A stretch of 55,118 nt of DNA from an uncultured Saprospiraceae bacterium (lineage in GTDB: Bacteria; Bacteroidota; Bacteroidia; Chitinophagales; Saprospiraceae). Below the pieces are notes generated by a model. The model did no database searches and was not told the DNA's origin. It saw nothing but the letters and a program-made list of their open reading frames with translations. Each line of letters opens with the position of its first letter. Positions within the stretch are counted from its first letter, which is position 1. Positions 43,596 through 53,649 of this stretch are shown here, piece after piece. The DNA lies in the NCBI GenBank assembly GCA_937918905.1, contig CAKZSH010000068.1, positions 1 through 55,118 on the forward strand, written 5' to 3'. A program made the position numbers and the translations under genes.

Positions 43596-43818
43596 GCAGT
43601 AACTTTTATCTTTTTTTAGATATTATAGTTAGGCATTGGTTAGTTAAGCTTATCTATTAGCAAACTTCATACCTCGTCGGCTCAATTTATGAAGTAAATG
43701 TAAAAAGGACAGGTGTATGCTAGGAAGTGGGGTGGATGAGCGGTGCTTTTTTAAATAGGAGTTATCATGATTTTTTTTAAAATAAGTAATTGTAATTATT
43801 CAGTATTCGCTGTACACT

Positions 43819-43867
43819 AGTCAAGGTTTGACTTCTATTAATATTCTCATAAGTCAAAGCCTGACTT
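43819..43867. repeat. Pair of AGTCAAGGCTTGACTT-type palindromes
   Basis: Units AGTCAAGGTTTGACTT (43819-43834) and AAGTCAAAGCCTGACTT (43851-43867) match those at 912-1058, including TTCTCAWAAGTCAAAGCC flanking sequence. An AATTCCTACTCC piece follows at 43871-43882, directly against the stop codon of the PL6 gene. Confidence 0.78.
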
Positions 43868-43882
43868 TTTAATTCCTACTCC

Positions 43883-46474
43883 TTAACGTGAAATATTAAA
43901 CAATTTTTGCTGATATACCCCTTCACCCTTGAGAATTAAAAAATAGGAACCACCAGAAAGTGAAATAACATTAAGATTGGTTTCTGATGTGGAGTTATTA
44001 ATTTTTTTATCCAACATTTTTCTACCATCCATACCGTAAATTGTTATCAAATCAACACCATTTATATTTTGCAAATGTAATATATTTTTTGTGGGAATAG
44101 GATATATTAAAGTTTTACTTACCGATTTATTTTCGTGAATAGAAACTGTTGTACTTCCGTAAAATTCTATTTCTCCAACAGCACTCCAAACACTTGTTCT
44201 ACTATCTCCAGCACCATTGTATCTTCCATAACCCATTAACTTTACATAACGAACCTCTGGTATATCCACTTCATATTGATTAAAATCTGTAGTATTGGTT
44301 GCGGTTAATATCAAGTCTCCTGAGGTAGGTAGTACCATTGAAAAATCTGAAACATCAGTTCCTGTAGTCGATACCCAAACTTGAAATCCAAAAGGGTCTG
44401 ATTTATTAGTGGTAGTAAATTGAATTAAATTGATACTTGCAATACCACCCAAATCATAAATAATATATTCTCCATCTCCTCTGTAATCTCCTGCTACAAC
44501 AGCACCGTCATCAGCAGCCCAAACTGTTTCATTATCTTTATCTAAAGTGTTGGTGGCGTAATTAAATTTATCCACTCCGTTTACTTCTTCTTTTGAAAAA
44601 GAATGTACCGTAACCTTATCGGTAGGCTGTCCTGTACCAGTATTAATCAGGTCGTATAGGTCTGTTAAATTCATCCCTTCTTGCGTAACAGGTAATGTTC
44701 TTACAATATCATCACCTCCAGGATTTTGTGTAAAAGTTACGGTACCTACTCTACTTGTGATGTCTGGATTTTCAGATACCATAATCGAAACGGTTGAACT
44801 ACCATTACCTGAATCAGTATCAATAGTTATCCAAGCATCATTAGCCTCAGCAGTCCAACTTACATTAGCATTAACAGAAACACTTTCGCTTGACGCAGTA
44901 GCAGGAAAGGTAGGTAAACTGCTAACTGTCAATAGATCACCTATTAAAATCGTACAATCTCCATCATTAATATTGGTACCTAAATTATTTAAAAAACATG
45001 CGCCAATTCCATACCCAACCATATCATCTGTCGTAGGTAAATAAGTCCCCATATCCGCACCTTTACTTGTAGCACCTGTTCCTGAAAAAGTAAAAATTTC
45101 ACCAGCAGCCGTAGCCGTAATTCCTGTCTCTTCGGAAAAACCTGTATTCGTTTCCCCTAAATTAGTTCCAGTAAAAACATTTCCTGAGTACGTTAATGAT
45201 GTACCAAGATCATTATAAGAAGAAGGAGTGTCTCCTGAAATAACGTTAGACATATTTGGATCGCCAGCAGTAAAATAAATCAAGTTATTGGAAACTGTAC
45301 CCGTTGGATCGGTTGAACCTTTATTGATATTATAAAACAAAGGAGCATTGGTATTTACAATTGAATTGTTAGAAAGATTAATATTTTCAGACCTTTGATA
45401 TCCGTTAGTCACACTTGAAGAAGTGCACACAACGGCAGGGCTGTCACCACCTCCTAAAAAAGTTATCCCATTATTCCATTTAGCTTGATCGATAACGGTA
45501 ATACAATCTTGAATATAATTATTAGTAATGTTGTGGTTAGCATCAGTAATTCTGATACCTCCAGTTCCATCAATATCTTCACCTAAAAAATAATTTCCGT
45601 CAACGGTAGCTTCAGAACCATGACGTAAAACTAAAGACCCTCTACATCGTCTAAAAGTATTATTAGAATAAATGTTGCCTTTACTTTTATTCGTGATGAT
45701 TTCATTTTCGCCATCAGCTTCCACAAAATAATTGTTGCTAACGGTCACATTACTATTTACATTTTGATATTCGCTAGTACCTATTCGGATGGTTTCACTA
45801 TCGCCAGAGTTGCTTAGTGTGTTATCAATTTTTGCATATTTATAAAAATAATTATTACTAATCGTATGACCAACGGTTGCACAAGGATCCGATTCCGCAT
45901 TATATTGATACTCTGCTAAAACCAAAGCACCTGCACTTTCTTTATTCATAAATGAACAATTAATTACAGTATTGTAAGTGCCGTACAATACAATCCATCT
46001 GTGTTTTGTAATCGAATTATTTGCTATATCATCTGCCACATCATCTGGATGAATGGCTAAACCATCAATAGCACAATTTTGAATAGTACTATGATTCGCA
46101 TAGTCCGTACCATTTCTAAATTGAATAAAATTACTTGCGCCGTATCCGCCTTGCCAATGAAAACCATCAACAACAACATAATCGCCACCTATATTCATTT
46201 GTAAACCACCCGTGAATTTTACCCCGCCAGGAGTTTCTGCTCTAAAAATAATAGGATCGCTTGATGTTCCATTACCTATAAAGTCAATACGTTCATCGGT
46301 ATCATAAATACCATTTGCCAAAATAATTTCATCTCCAGCTACGTAAGTTTGATTCTCTAAATCCTCAGGGTCAGAAATATTATAAGTGGTTTGAGAAAAT
46401 ATAGAAACTGAAAAAAGTAATGAAAATAATGTGATGAAAAATATTGGAATTGGTAGAAGGTTGAAAATTTTCAT
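43883..46474 (-). CDS. PL6 family polysaccharide lyase with BACON, discoidin and T9SS domains
   Basis: An 863-residue secreted lyase. A signal peptide (1-28) precedes a right-handed beta-helix (about 30-430) of family PL6, the alginate lyase/chondroitinase B family. The catalytic pattern is preserved: E256 and E258 with K263 in DGENEIITNKSKG, and R284 in LVLRHGSEAT. These correspond to the calcium site, Lys base and Arg of chondroitinase B. A BACON domain (about 512-598), a discoidin/F5-8C carbohydrate-binding domain (about 618-772) and a type A T9SS sorting domain (about 785-863) follow. It would act outside the cell by beta-elimination on alginate or dermatan-type polymers. Which polymer cannot be told from sequence. 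Confidence 0.9.
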   Translation of the reverse strand: MKIFNLLPIPIFFITLFSLLFSVSIFSQTTYNISDPEDLENQTYVAGDEIILANGIYDTDERIDFIGNGTSSDPIIFRAETPGGVKFTGGLQMNIGGDYVVVDGFHWQGGYGASNFIQFRNGTDYANHSTIQNCAIDGLAIHPDDVADDIANNSITKHRWIVLYGTYNTVINCSFMNKESAGALVLAEYQYNAESDPCATVGHTISNNYFYKYAKIDNTLSNSGDSETIRIGTSEYQNVNSNVTVSNNYFVEADGENEIITNKSKGNIYSNNTFRRCRGSLVLRHGSEATVDGNYFLGEDIDGTGGIRITDANHNITNNYIQDCITVIDQAKWNNGITFLGGGDSPAVVCTSSSVTNGYQRSENINLSNNSIVNTNAPLFYNINKGSTDPTGTVSNNLIYFTAGDPNMSNVISGDTPSSYNDLGTSLTYSGNVFTGTNLGETNTGFSEETGITATAAGEIFTFSGTGATSKGADMGTYLPTTDDMVGYGIGACFLNNLGTNINDGDCTILIGDLLTVSSLPTFPATASSESVSVNANVSWTAEANDAWITIDTDSGNGSSTVSIMVSENPDITSRVGTVTFTQNPGGDDIVRTLPVTQEGMNLTDLYDLINTGTGQPTDKVTVHSFSKEEVNGVDKFNYATNTLDKDNETVWAADDGAVVAGDYRGDGEYIIYDLGGIASINLIQFTTTNKSDPFGFQVWVSTTGTDVSDFSMVLPTSGDLILTATNTTDFNQYEVDIPEVRYVKLMGYGRYNGAGDSRTSVWSAVGEIEFYGSTTVSIHENKSVSKTLIYPIPTKNILHLQNINGVDLITIYGMDGRKMLDKKINNSTSETNLNVISLSGGSYFLILKGEGVYQQKLFNISR

Positions 46475-46549
46475 GATTACGAAAATTATTATTGTTAGGT
46501 TGAAAAATAGTTTAACGTTAAAACTGGAATGTCAATTAGGTGTTATTTT

Positions 46550-46617
46550 AAAATCAAAATCAAATAATGCGTTCTCACCGTTTCTAGTTTTTGATTTTGA
46601 TTGCCATTTTGATTAAA
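46550..46617. repeat. AATCAAAATC-type inverted repeat, second copy
   Basis: AAATCAAAATCAAAT near 46550-46565 pairs with TTTTTGATTTTGATT near 46588-46603, followed by GCCATTTTGATT. It is the reverse-complement relative of 26369-26434. Confidence 0.65.
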
Positions 46618-46625
46618 AATAAAAT

Positions 46626-46739
46626 TTATAATTTCAATACTCTAAATACTGCTTTATTTTTTAGACCATCAGTAACTTGAATAAAATAAACCCCAGCATC
46701 TTCTTTAATATTGATTTCGGCCTCCGTGATATTTTCCAT
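46626..46739 (-). pseudogene. Orphan tail of a T9SS sorting domain
   Basis: On the minus strand, directly after the NCS1 permease stop, 37 codons starting at an ATG read as AEINIKEDAGVYFIQVTDG and end NKAVFRVLKL before a stop. This is the typical last half of a type A T9SS sorting domain (AGVYFIQV, then K-V-x-K/L end). No signal peptide or cargo domain precedes it; the frame runs into the permease gene in another register. It is best read as the remnant of a secreted-protein gene whose 5' part was lost when the present neighbour arrived. Confidence 0.7.
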
Positions 46740-46741
46740 TC

Positions 46742-48454
46742 CTAAGCAACCTTCTTCCCTCGATGCATCGCCCAATAGGCAGTTACAAAATAGATGACGG
46801 TACAAATAAATCCATAGAAATAGAAAGTATCTCTATTGGCCAAGTAAGCAGCTTCGTCACCACTTCCAAATAAAACATTCCCAGCTAAGATCAAAGTGAT
46901 TGCTAAAACACCATAAGCCAAAACACGTAAAACTTTTGTTATGCCTGAAGTGTCAACAATTGGTTGTGGTTCTTCACGGGCTAATTTTTGCTGATATTGT
47001 TCGACCAATTCATTAAATTGTTCTTCTTTTTCCTTAGCTTCTGGATAAGTTTTCTTTGCCCCATATTGTCCTGCCAAAAGGGTATAAATAATGATCGTAA
47101 AAAACCATGTAGGAATAAATAAATAGTAAAACGACATCACATCAAGATAATTTAAACCAAAACCAAATACCAAACCTAAACCCCATGATGCGACTGCAGG
47201 CATGCTATGCGCATAGTCCTGAAATTTAGACCAATATCTAGTATAGCCGATTTTTGGAAAAATTTGATGCTCAGCAAATACGATAGCTCCAACTGGAACC
47301 ACCAACAATCCCGCATAAGTTAACAACGGTAATATTTGCGAGAACACAAATGGAAAGCAAGCCACAATTACCATGGCAAATCCTACAATCATAGTTGTTT
47401 TTTTACGAGACTGATTAGAATATACTGCTTGTGCAGCCAGTCCAGCTCGGTACAAATTAGTGATGGCAGTAGTCCAACCTGCAACAATTACAATTACAAA
47501 ACCAGACCATCCCAATGCGTAATAAGCAACATCACCTGGGTCCAATTGTACGATCGATTTTCCTAGTATCACAGCAGTTCCTGCTCCCATAATTCCTGCA
47601 GCTATCCAAGCAATATAATGTCCAAATAGCATTCCTGTACTTGTTGCCAATCCATAGGATTTCTTTTTGGCAAACCGTAGCAACGCCATGTCAATTAATC
47701 CAAAATGCGTAATGGTATTTGCTGCCCAACCAAAACCAATGACTTCTACTATCCCGATACCGGGTTCACCATCAGAGTTCATTCCTGTCCAAATAGATTG
47801 ATTACCTATGCTGATAAAATCAGCCCAACTGCTAGGAAGTGTTTTGTCCAAAACATCCAAAGAGAGTGCAGGCAGAAGAACGATTGCTCCACTTGCAAAC
47901 ATAGTGAATAACCAAGGCGCACAAATTCCTGAAAAATCTGAAACGGCTTTAAAGCCATAAATAGCTACAAATACGACAAACGTCCCGACTAACAAAACAA
48001 TCAATACAAACCATATATTGGTTGGATACCAATTGAGCTGCGCAGGAATATCAAAAGCAAATCGAACGGCCGTAGAAGAAACCGTAACCATTGCAGCAGA
48101 GATGATAGTAAAGATTAAGATGTTGGCCCAGTTATATAATTTGGACATCGAGTCACCCGCAATTTTATTGAGATAAGTATAAAGGCTCATGCGAGTTTCA
48201 ACTGCAATAGGAGTGGTAATCAATGTCCAACTCAATACTGCCAAAATATTACCGATGAGTAACCCGATAATAATATCCATAGTTTTTGCCCCCAAGGCCA
48301 CGAAGGTTGCACCAATGACAAATTCTGTGGCAGCTACATGTTCGGCAGCGTATAAACCTGCGAAGTGAGTCCAGTCATGTAGTTTATGTTTAGGTACGGG
48401 TAGTTGTTCTTCGTGTAGCTTTTCAAGTTGAGAAAAGTTGGTTGGGTTTTTCAT
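46742..48454 (-). CDS. NCS1 family permease
   Basis: A 570-residue inner-membrane transporter with about 12 hydrophobic helices, related to the nucleobase:cation symporter-1 (purine/cytosine/allantoin) family. The N-terminal half shows FAGLYAAEHVAATEFVIGA and VIGFGWAANTITHFGL, typical of the conserved first and sixth helices. The C-terminal tail has a charged stretch (EAKEKEEQFNELVEQYQQK) then two more helices. The substrate is uncertain; several NCS1-like carriers of Bacteroidota sit with carbohydrate genes and may move other solutes. It lies upstream of the PL6 lyase on the same strand, about 270 bases apart, with a gene remnant between, so co-transcription is doubtful. Confidence 0.78.
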   Translation of the reverse strand: MKNPTNFSQLEKLHEEQLPVPKHKLHDWTHFAGLYAAEHVAATEFVIGATFVALGAKTMDIIIGLLIGNILAVLSWTLITTPIAVETRMSLYTYLNKIAGDSMSKLYNWANILIFTIISAAMVTVSSTAVRFAFDIPAQLNWYPTNIWFVLIVLLVGTFVVFVAIYGFKAVSDFSGICAPWLFTMFASGAIVLLPALSLDVLDKTLPSSWADFISIGNQSIWTGMNSDGEPGIGIVEVIGFGWAANTITHFGLIDMALLRFAKKKSYGLATSTGMLFGHYIAWIAAGIMGAGTAVILGKSIVQLDPGDVAYYALGWSGFVIVIVAGWTTAITNLYRAGLAAQAVYSNQSRKKTTMIVGFAMVIVACFPFVFSQILPLLTYAGLLVVPVGAIVFAEHQIFPKIGYTRYWSKFQDYAHSMPAVASWGLGLVFGFGLNYLDVMSFYYLFIPTWFFTIIIYTLLAGQYGAKKTYPEAKEKEEQFNELVEQYQQKLAREEPQPIVDTSGITKVLRVLAYGVLAITLILAGNVLFGSGDEAAYLANRDTFYFYGFICTVIYFVTAYWAMHRGKKVA

Positions 48455-48636
48455 AGGTACTCCCTTGAGTTTGTTTTAAGTACTCGGTCATAATCCATGA
48501 TTATTTATGACCGAGTAATTACGTTTTGTTTTGAAAAAAGTAAAAAAGTTGTTACTTGTAAAAGTCAATAAAAGTATTTTTTTTTGGGGACAACTTATAA
48601 TTTGAGAGTTTTTTATTTTTTCAACCAATTGTATTT

Positions 48637-51600
48637 TTATTTTTTATAAGATTCTTGCATGTATTTAATTCGATTTAAAAAATTACTAGCAGAGGAACTA
48701 CCACCCAGCATAATTTCAAAAAGCTCACCGTCATCTAATTTTATCTGTCGTTCTTTCTTTTTTAAATCCGAAACAGATTCATTGTACTTTTCATTATTCG
48801 AGTAAGTATCTAAAACGCCATTGTTAAAACCAAAATAATAAAAGTTGCCACTAGGCGATTTTAAATAAAAATACAATCTATCACTTCCATCAGTAGTTAA
48901 TTTTAATTGAAAATATCCAGTCAATAAATTGTTAACAGGTATTCCATTGATACTGACCAGACCTACTTGATTATTGGTCGAGATAAAACTTTGGTTTTGT
49001 TGATTCCATTTTAAATTCAAGTTGCTCAATAAAAAAGTATGCTTATTCTTTTTCTCAGGTAAAACTAAAAGTTCATTCGTCGTCAAAATTTTAAAAGCTT
49101 TAGATAAATCCTGAGGAGTGTTTAAAAACTCAGGTAAAACATTTAAGAAAAATTCTTTGTCTTTATCAATGTTCGAAGCTGCATCAAAATTACTAGCTTG
49201 AATATCAGTTAAAATAATCTTCATCAAGGATTTCGGTAAAGGCATATCCAATCCTGCCAATGCTTTTATTTTAAAATCCGAAGTATCGGTTCGAGTGGCA
49301 TTGTTGGACTCGTCCTCCAAGAAACTAAGACTCGCTTTTCCTACTAATTTTAATTTTATAGGATTCAAAAATGTATCCACTTCAAATTTTCCGATTGCCT
49401 TGATATGAGAAGCGTCGATGGGAAGTTGTACAATATTACCCATGTTTTGAGGAGAAGCCACTTTGGTAGAATCACCTAGCAAAAATGATTTTTGATCTTC
49501 TGCTATTTTTAAAACACCCAAGGACTTGAAGATCGAACGATCTTTTATACTCGGTAAAGGCATCATTACTTTTGGATACAAAGTTCGATGTTCTCTACTG
49601 ATAAAAATACCAGTATGCAAGCTTTCACCATCTTGATTTTTTGGATAATTAAATGCGATGGTAGAGTCATTCTTTTCGGTATTATGTTCCATTTCAAACC
49701 AATGCATTTGATGATTTCCTAAAGTTTGCATCTTTGCAAAACCTTCCAATTTTAAATTTTTAGAAAGAGAACTCATGGCAATATCACCGTGGAAATTTAT
49801 TTTTTCTTTGATGAAAAAATTATCTTCTTCGGCAATTGTTCCATTAATTTCAGATTTTAATTTTGCTTTTTTACCCTTTCCAAATTTGTCCCCTTCTATT
49901 TCTAAATTTGAAATGATTTGCTTTTTGGTATCTAAAATATATTCGTAATCTCCTCTTCCTGTAAATCTGTTTTTATCAATAATTTCTACTTCCGCATTTT
50001 TTAAAACATGAAATTTATTTTTTTCTCCTGAATAAATAATTCCATTTTTGATAGTTTCGATCTCACCCGTTTTACCGATTGTAATTTTTTTATCTGCCGA
50101 TTCAATCCAAGAGTCAGCAGAAGAAATCCCTTGCAAGCCTTCAATATGAAGCAGGCCTGTCTTCAAATCGAAAGTTGAAGATTTTGCCAAAAAATTAAGC
50201 GAATCTTTATCAGGATGAGTAGAGGTGAATGTTCCAAACGGTTCTGTTTCAGAGTGGAAGGTAACCGTCTCATTGGCCATATCCCAATCGAAATCTAGGA
50301 GAGTCGTTTTATAAAAACTAGCTGGGAAGTCAACGGTTCCTTTTCTTTTTTGTGATTTAAATCTGCTTTTCTTTTTCTTAAAATTAATACTAGCATTTAT
50401 ATTTTTAGTGTCAATGGCAATAGAAGATTCATTCTTATTTTTAAATTCTAAATCTGCAAAATCAGATTGAATTCCATTTTCTGAAAAACGAATTTCTTCC
50501 GATTTCAATGTTCCTAAATCCCATTTTACGATACCGCTACCAGCTAAAGAATCAGAAGTCAAAATCAAATCTCCTTCAAACATATGACTTTTTTTAGCAA
50601 ACAATTTAAGCGGTTCTCCCATAGGAGAAATGAGCATGGTATCTTTTGATGGTGACCAATTAATCTGTGCAGAATCTCCCTCCACCAAGGGCAAAGGATT
50701 TGCGCCACTTCTATTTTTTATTCCAAAAGTATTAGAAGTACAGGTTAGTTTTTGAGGTAAAAAAGTAATGTCATCTGATGTGAACGTTGCGTTTAATGCA
50801 GCGATTTTTCCATTCCCTTTTAAGCCTTTTTGATCTAAAGAAAGTTGTCCTGCAAAATTTCCTTTTTTATTAAAAACAGGTAAGCCAGTAGGGGAGAGGT
50901 CTTTTTGAAAACCTAAAAGTTGTCCATCAGGTTGTACTTCCAATAGCGCATCCATCGTAGGGAAAATTCCATGAGAAGTGAATTGTCCTTCAAATTTTAA
51001 TTCCTCATTGGCAATCTTATTCATATTTTTAAAAGCAAATTGATCCAACTCAAAAAAGAAAGAATCTCTTTCAAATGCACCTCCTTGAAATTCTTTGGAA
51101 TCGTAATAAACGTAACCCGTACTTGCCGTTTCAAATCTTGGAAAATCTTCTGTTTCCTCTTTTCCTGATTTGTTTTTTGGATCATCTATTAGGATAACCC
51201 CTGAGACTCCTTCGATTCTTGAACCCAATGAAGTCAATTTGTTTTTGCCACCTTGACCACCCATTTCTTCTTCCGTAAAAATTTCAATATGTTCAATTGA
51301 ATCCATGACGATTTGAAAATTCTCATAATCGAAATGGAATTTTGTTCCATTTAAAAGTGTGTTTCCTGCGAAGATTTCTCCAGAGAAATCCATGGCTCTG
51401 TTTTGCTTTAATTTTATTTTTCCGTCCAGAGGTTGAACGGCTACTTTTCGCTCTCGACTAAATTCCAAAACTTCGATTCCTTCGATTTCTATTTCTTTTT
51501 TCTTCATGTCAAAAACAGCATTTGTTTTTTCAATGTTAGAATTTAAAACGAGTAGATCAAAATCTTTGCCCTCTTCTTTAATTTCAAAATAGCGTAAAGT

Positions 51601-53157
51601 TTTATCTAAAATCTTCACTTCTTTCTTGTCAGGGAAATAAATGATAAAACCTTTTTTCATCAAGTCTACAAAAAGCCCTGTGAGGGCGGAAGGTTTATTT
51701 TGAAATTTTAATTCTTCTGCAATTTCAGCTACGCTAAATTTTCTTTTGCCTTCCTTGTGTGTCATACTAGCCATCACAATAATGGGATTTACTTTTGAAA
51801 AAGCTTTGATGCGTTCAAATTCTTTTTCTTTCCACACATTGGCAGATTCGAAAGTTACACGATGATTTTTATTACCCAGTTTGAATTTTTTATTATTGAT
51901 GATGATATCTTTTTCATTAAACATCACGTCCATTCTAGGCGAATAAATATGCACTTGATGATAGGAGTCATAAAATGGACCAGATGGTCTTCCGTCTGAT
52001 TCTGCAATTAAACTCATCGTTTTATTTAGAGATAAATATTTGATTTGAGCGGAAGGATGATGAATGAAATTTTCATCAAAAAATATTTTGGTATTACATT
52101 TTTTTGCAAAAACTTCATGTTTACTTTTTACCATAATTGTTGGCGAAGTAAATTCAAAGTATTTCTTTTTTGAAGAATTCATTTGTACCCATTTAGCTGG
52201 ATTTTCGGCATCTCCATAACATTGTAATTCCGTCCCCTTCAATTTTATTCCTCCAGAAATTTGAGCATTTTTAAAGAAGTCTTTAAAAACTAAATCGTGT
52301 TGGTAAGATTCAAAACGGGGATAGGTAGAAGGTTTTTTCTTTTTAGCAGTAACAATTTTATGTTCTAACTTTCCTGAAATAGATTGATTCGGAAACAGGG
52401 TTGGATGAAAAAATCGAACACTATCTGCTTTGTATAATCCTTTTTTGGTACTTAAATTATAGTTACCTAATTCACAATAAACTTCTTTTAAGGCAGGGTG
52501 ATGTTCCTTCCAAAATGTTTTTCCACCTTTTCCACGCCATTGATTTTTTAGTGGAAAAAAAGTTCCAGCAGTTGCCGTGATTTGGATTTGTCCTTTTTTA
52601 GATTGAGCAGTTAATTGAGTATTTTCAAAAACAATTAAAGGTTGTTTATTGGAATAACTCATTTTAAATTTTTCCAAAGAAGCAATCCATGATGTCCCCG
52701 TTTTGGAATAATACAAACTTCCATCTTTGAAAAAAGGAATAGAAAAGCCTAAAAAATCTTTTAGTTGTTTTGGATTTTTTCCTTTTGTATTTTTTAAAAT
52801 AGAGTCAATTACTTTGTGCCATGCAATAAAATTAGTTTGGCAATTTTCATTTTTCTTCAATCCAATTACGCCATCTAGATATTTGAAAAAGTAAGGATTG
52901 GTTTTGAGTTCTCTTGCCGCCATCAGGTTATTGGTGGAGAGCATGGCTTCAAATTCAATTTGAGAGATTTTATTCTTATCAAAAATTTCTCGTAATTCTA
53001 AAATTAATTTTTTGCCCTCGGTAGGTTTTGATGGGAGTACAAGTTGCTCCATCTGTTCCAAAAATTCTTTTGGATTATCCGAGAAATAAGCGGTGCGATT
53101 GGCCAATAGAAAAGTGCTGCCGAATAGGCATAGGAATGTAAGGTAAAGTGTTCTCAT
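48637..53157 (-). CDS. Giant secreted protein of unknown function
   Basis: A 1506-residue protein with a signal peptide (MRTLYLTFLCLFGSTFLLA). It is lysine-rich and built mainly of beta strands with repeated short pieces, for example KGNGKIAALNATFTSDDITFL, ISGGIKLKGTELQCYGD and FEGDLILTSDSLAGSG. This recalls OstA/LptA-like or AsmA-like lipid-path proteins, but no single diagnostic motif is present. A more helical N-terminal region (25-130) and a PSALTGLFVDLMKKGFIIYFP section (about 495-515), possibly a winged helix, interrupt it. No T9SS tail, membrane anchor or barrel end is seen, so it is probably periplasmic. It is monocistronic by spacing. I cannot name a function. Confidence 0.7.
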   Translation of the reverse strand: MRTLYLTFLCLFGSTFLLANRTAYFSDNPKEFLEQMEQLVLPSKPTEGKKLILELREIFDKNKISQIEFEAMLSTNNLMAARELKTNPYFFKYLDGVIGLKKNENCQTNFIAWHKVIDSILKNTKGKNPKQLKDFLGFSIPFFKDGSLYYSKTGTSWIASLEKFKMSYSNKQPLIVFENTQLTAQSKKGQIQITATAGTFFPLKNQWRGKGGKTFWKEHHPALKEVYCELGNYNLSTKKGLYKADSVRFFHPTLFPNQSISGKLEHKIVTAKKKKPSTYPRFESYQHDLVFKDFFKNAQISGGIKLKGTELQCYGDAENPAKWVQMNSSKKKYFEFTSPTIMVKSKHEVFAKKCNTKIFFDENFIHHPSAQIKYLSLNKTMSLIAESDGRPSGPFYDSYHQVHIYSPRMDVMFNEKDIIINNKKFKLGNKNHRVTFESANVWKEKEFERIKAFSKVNPIIVMASMTHKEGKRKFSVAEIAEELKFQNKPSALTGLFVDLMKKGFIIYFPDKKEVKILDKTLRYFEIKEEGKDFDLLVLNSNIEKTNAVFDMKKKEIEIEGIEVLEFSRERKVAVQPLDGKIKLKQNRAMDFSGEIFAGNTLLNGTKFHFDYENFQIVMDSIEHIEIFTEEEMGGQGGKNKLTSLGSRIEGVSGVILIDDPKNKSGKEETEDFPRFETASTGYVYYDSKEFQGGAFERDSFFFELDQFAFKNMNKIANEELKFEGQFTSHGIFPTMDALLEVQPDGQLLGFQKDLSPTGLPVFNKKGNFAGQLSLDQKGLKGNGKIAALNATFTSDDITFLPQKLTCTSNTFGIKNRSGANPLPLVEGDSAQINWSPSKDTMLISPMGEPLKLFAKKSHMFEGDLILTSDSLAGSGIVKWDLGTLKSEEIRFSENGIQSDFADLEFKNKNESSIAIDTKNINASINFKKKKSRFKSQKRKGTVDFPASFYKTTLLDFDWDMANETVTFHSETEPFGTFTSTHPDKDSLNFLAKSSTFDLKTGLLHIEGLQGISSADSWIESADKKITIGKTGEIETIKNGIIYSGEKNKFHVLKNAEVEIIDKNRFTGRGDYEYILDTKKQIISNLEIEGDKFGKGKKAKLKSEINGTIAEEDNFFIKEKINFHGDIAMSSLSKNLKLEGFAKMQTLGNHQMHWFEMEHNTEKNDSTIAFNYPKNQDGESLHTGIFISREHRTLYPKVMMPLPSIKDRSIFKSLGVLKIAEDQKSFLLGDSTKVASPQNMGNIVQLPIDASHIKAIGKFEVDTFLNPIKLKLVGKASLSFLEDESNNATRTDTSDFKIKALAGLDMPLPKSLMKIILTDIQASNFDAASNIDKDKEFFLNVLPEFLNTPQDLSKAFKILTTNELLVLPEKKNKHTFLLSNLNLKWNQQNQSFISTNNQVGLVSINGIPVNNLLTGYFQLKLTTDGSDRLYFYLKSPSGNFYYFGFNNGVLDTYSNNEKYNESVSDLKKKERQIKLDDGELFEIMLGGSSSASNFLNRIKYMQESYKK

Positions 53158-53527
53158 GAATGTTTGTTGCTAGTTTCTGTTTAAAAATTTTAAAACATTG
53201 AGGAGGAAATATTAATTGAGAGGGAAAAAATTGTGAATGTTGAATAGGGGAAACCCATTCATTTATTAAAATGAATAGAATGAAGTTGAGGATTGAATAT
53301 TAAATTTCGAGATGACAAAGTAGGGAAGGAAAACTTAAAACAACTTCTTAAAGGGGATTTCTTTTAGGTGCAATTTACGTGAAATTTTAACTAGATGAAA
53401 CCTTGAAAATTAGGTAATTCTTATATTTTGCATTTTGTAAATATTATGTTGAGATAGAATAAAGGAAATATTTGATTTGATTTTTTTCTTACTTTTATTA
53501 AAAAATAGTAACTGTTCCGCATGATTA
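53158..53527. other. Non-coding gap, AT-rich
   Basis: Nothing coding is seen. A small hairpin, ATTCATT/AATGAAT, lies near 53258-53277. The promoter of the 1506-residue protein must be here on the minus strand, but no exact TAnnTTTG was found. Confidence 0.4.
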
Positions 53528-53638
53528 TGTAACCGCCAACTTCAGTTGGCAGGTTGTTTTAAAATAAAGATATTCATTGTATTTAAATCGTTAAAAAACT
53601 ACTTTGGGACAACCTGCCAACTGAAGTTGGCGGTTACA
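53528..53638. repeat. Perfect inverted repeat with 30-base arms
   Basis: Arms 53528-53557 and 53609-53638 pair without mismatch. Each contains CCGCCAACTTCAGTTGGC, itself palindromic. It starts about a dozen bases after the TolC-like gene stop and may terminate that transcript. Confidence 0.93.
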
Positions 53639-53649
53639 AGGTCGTACGG

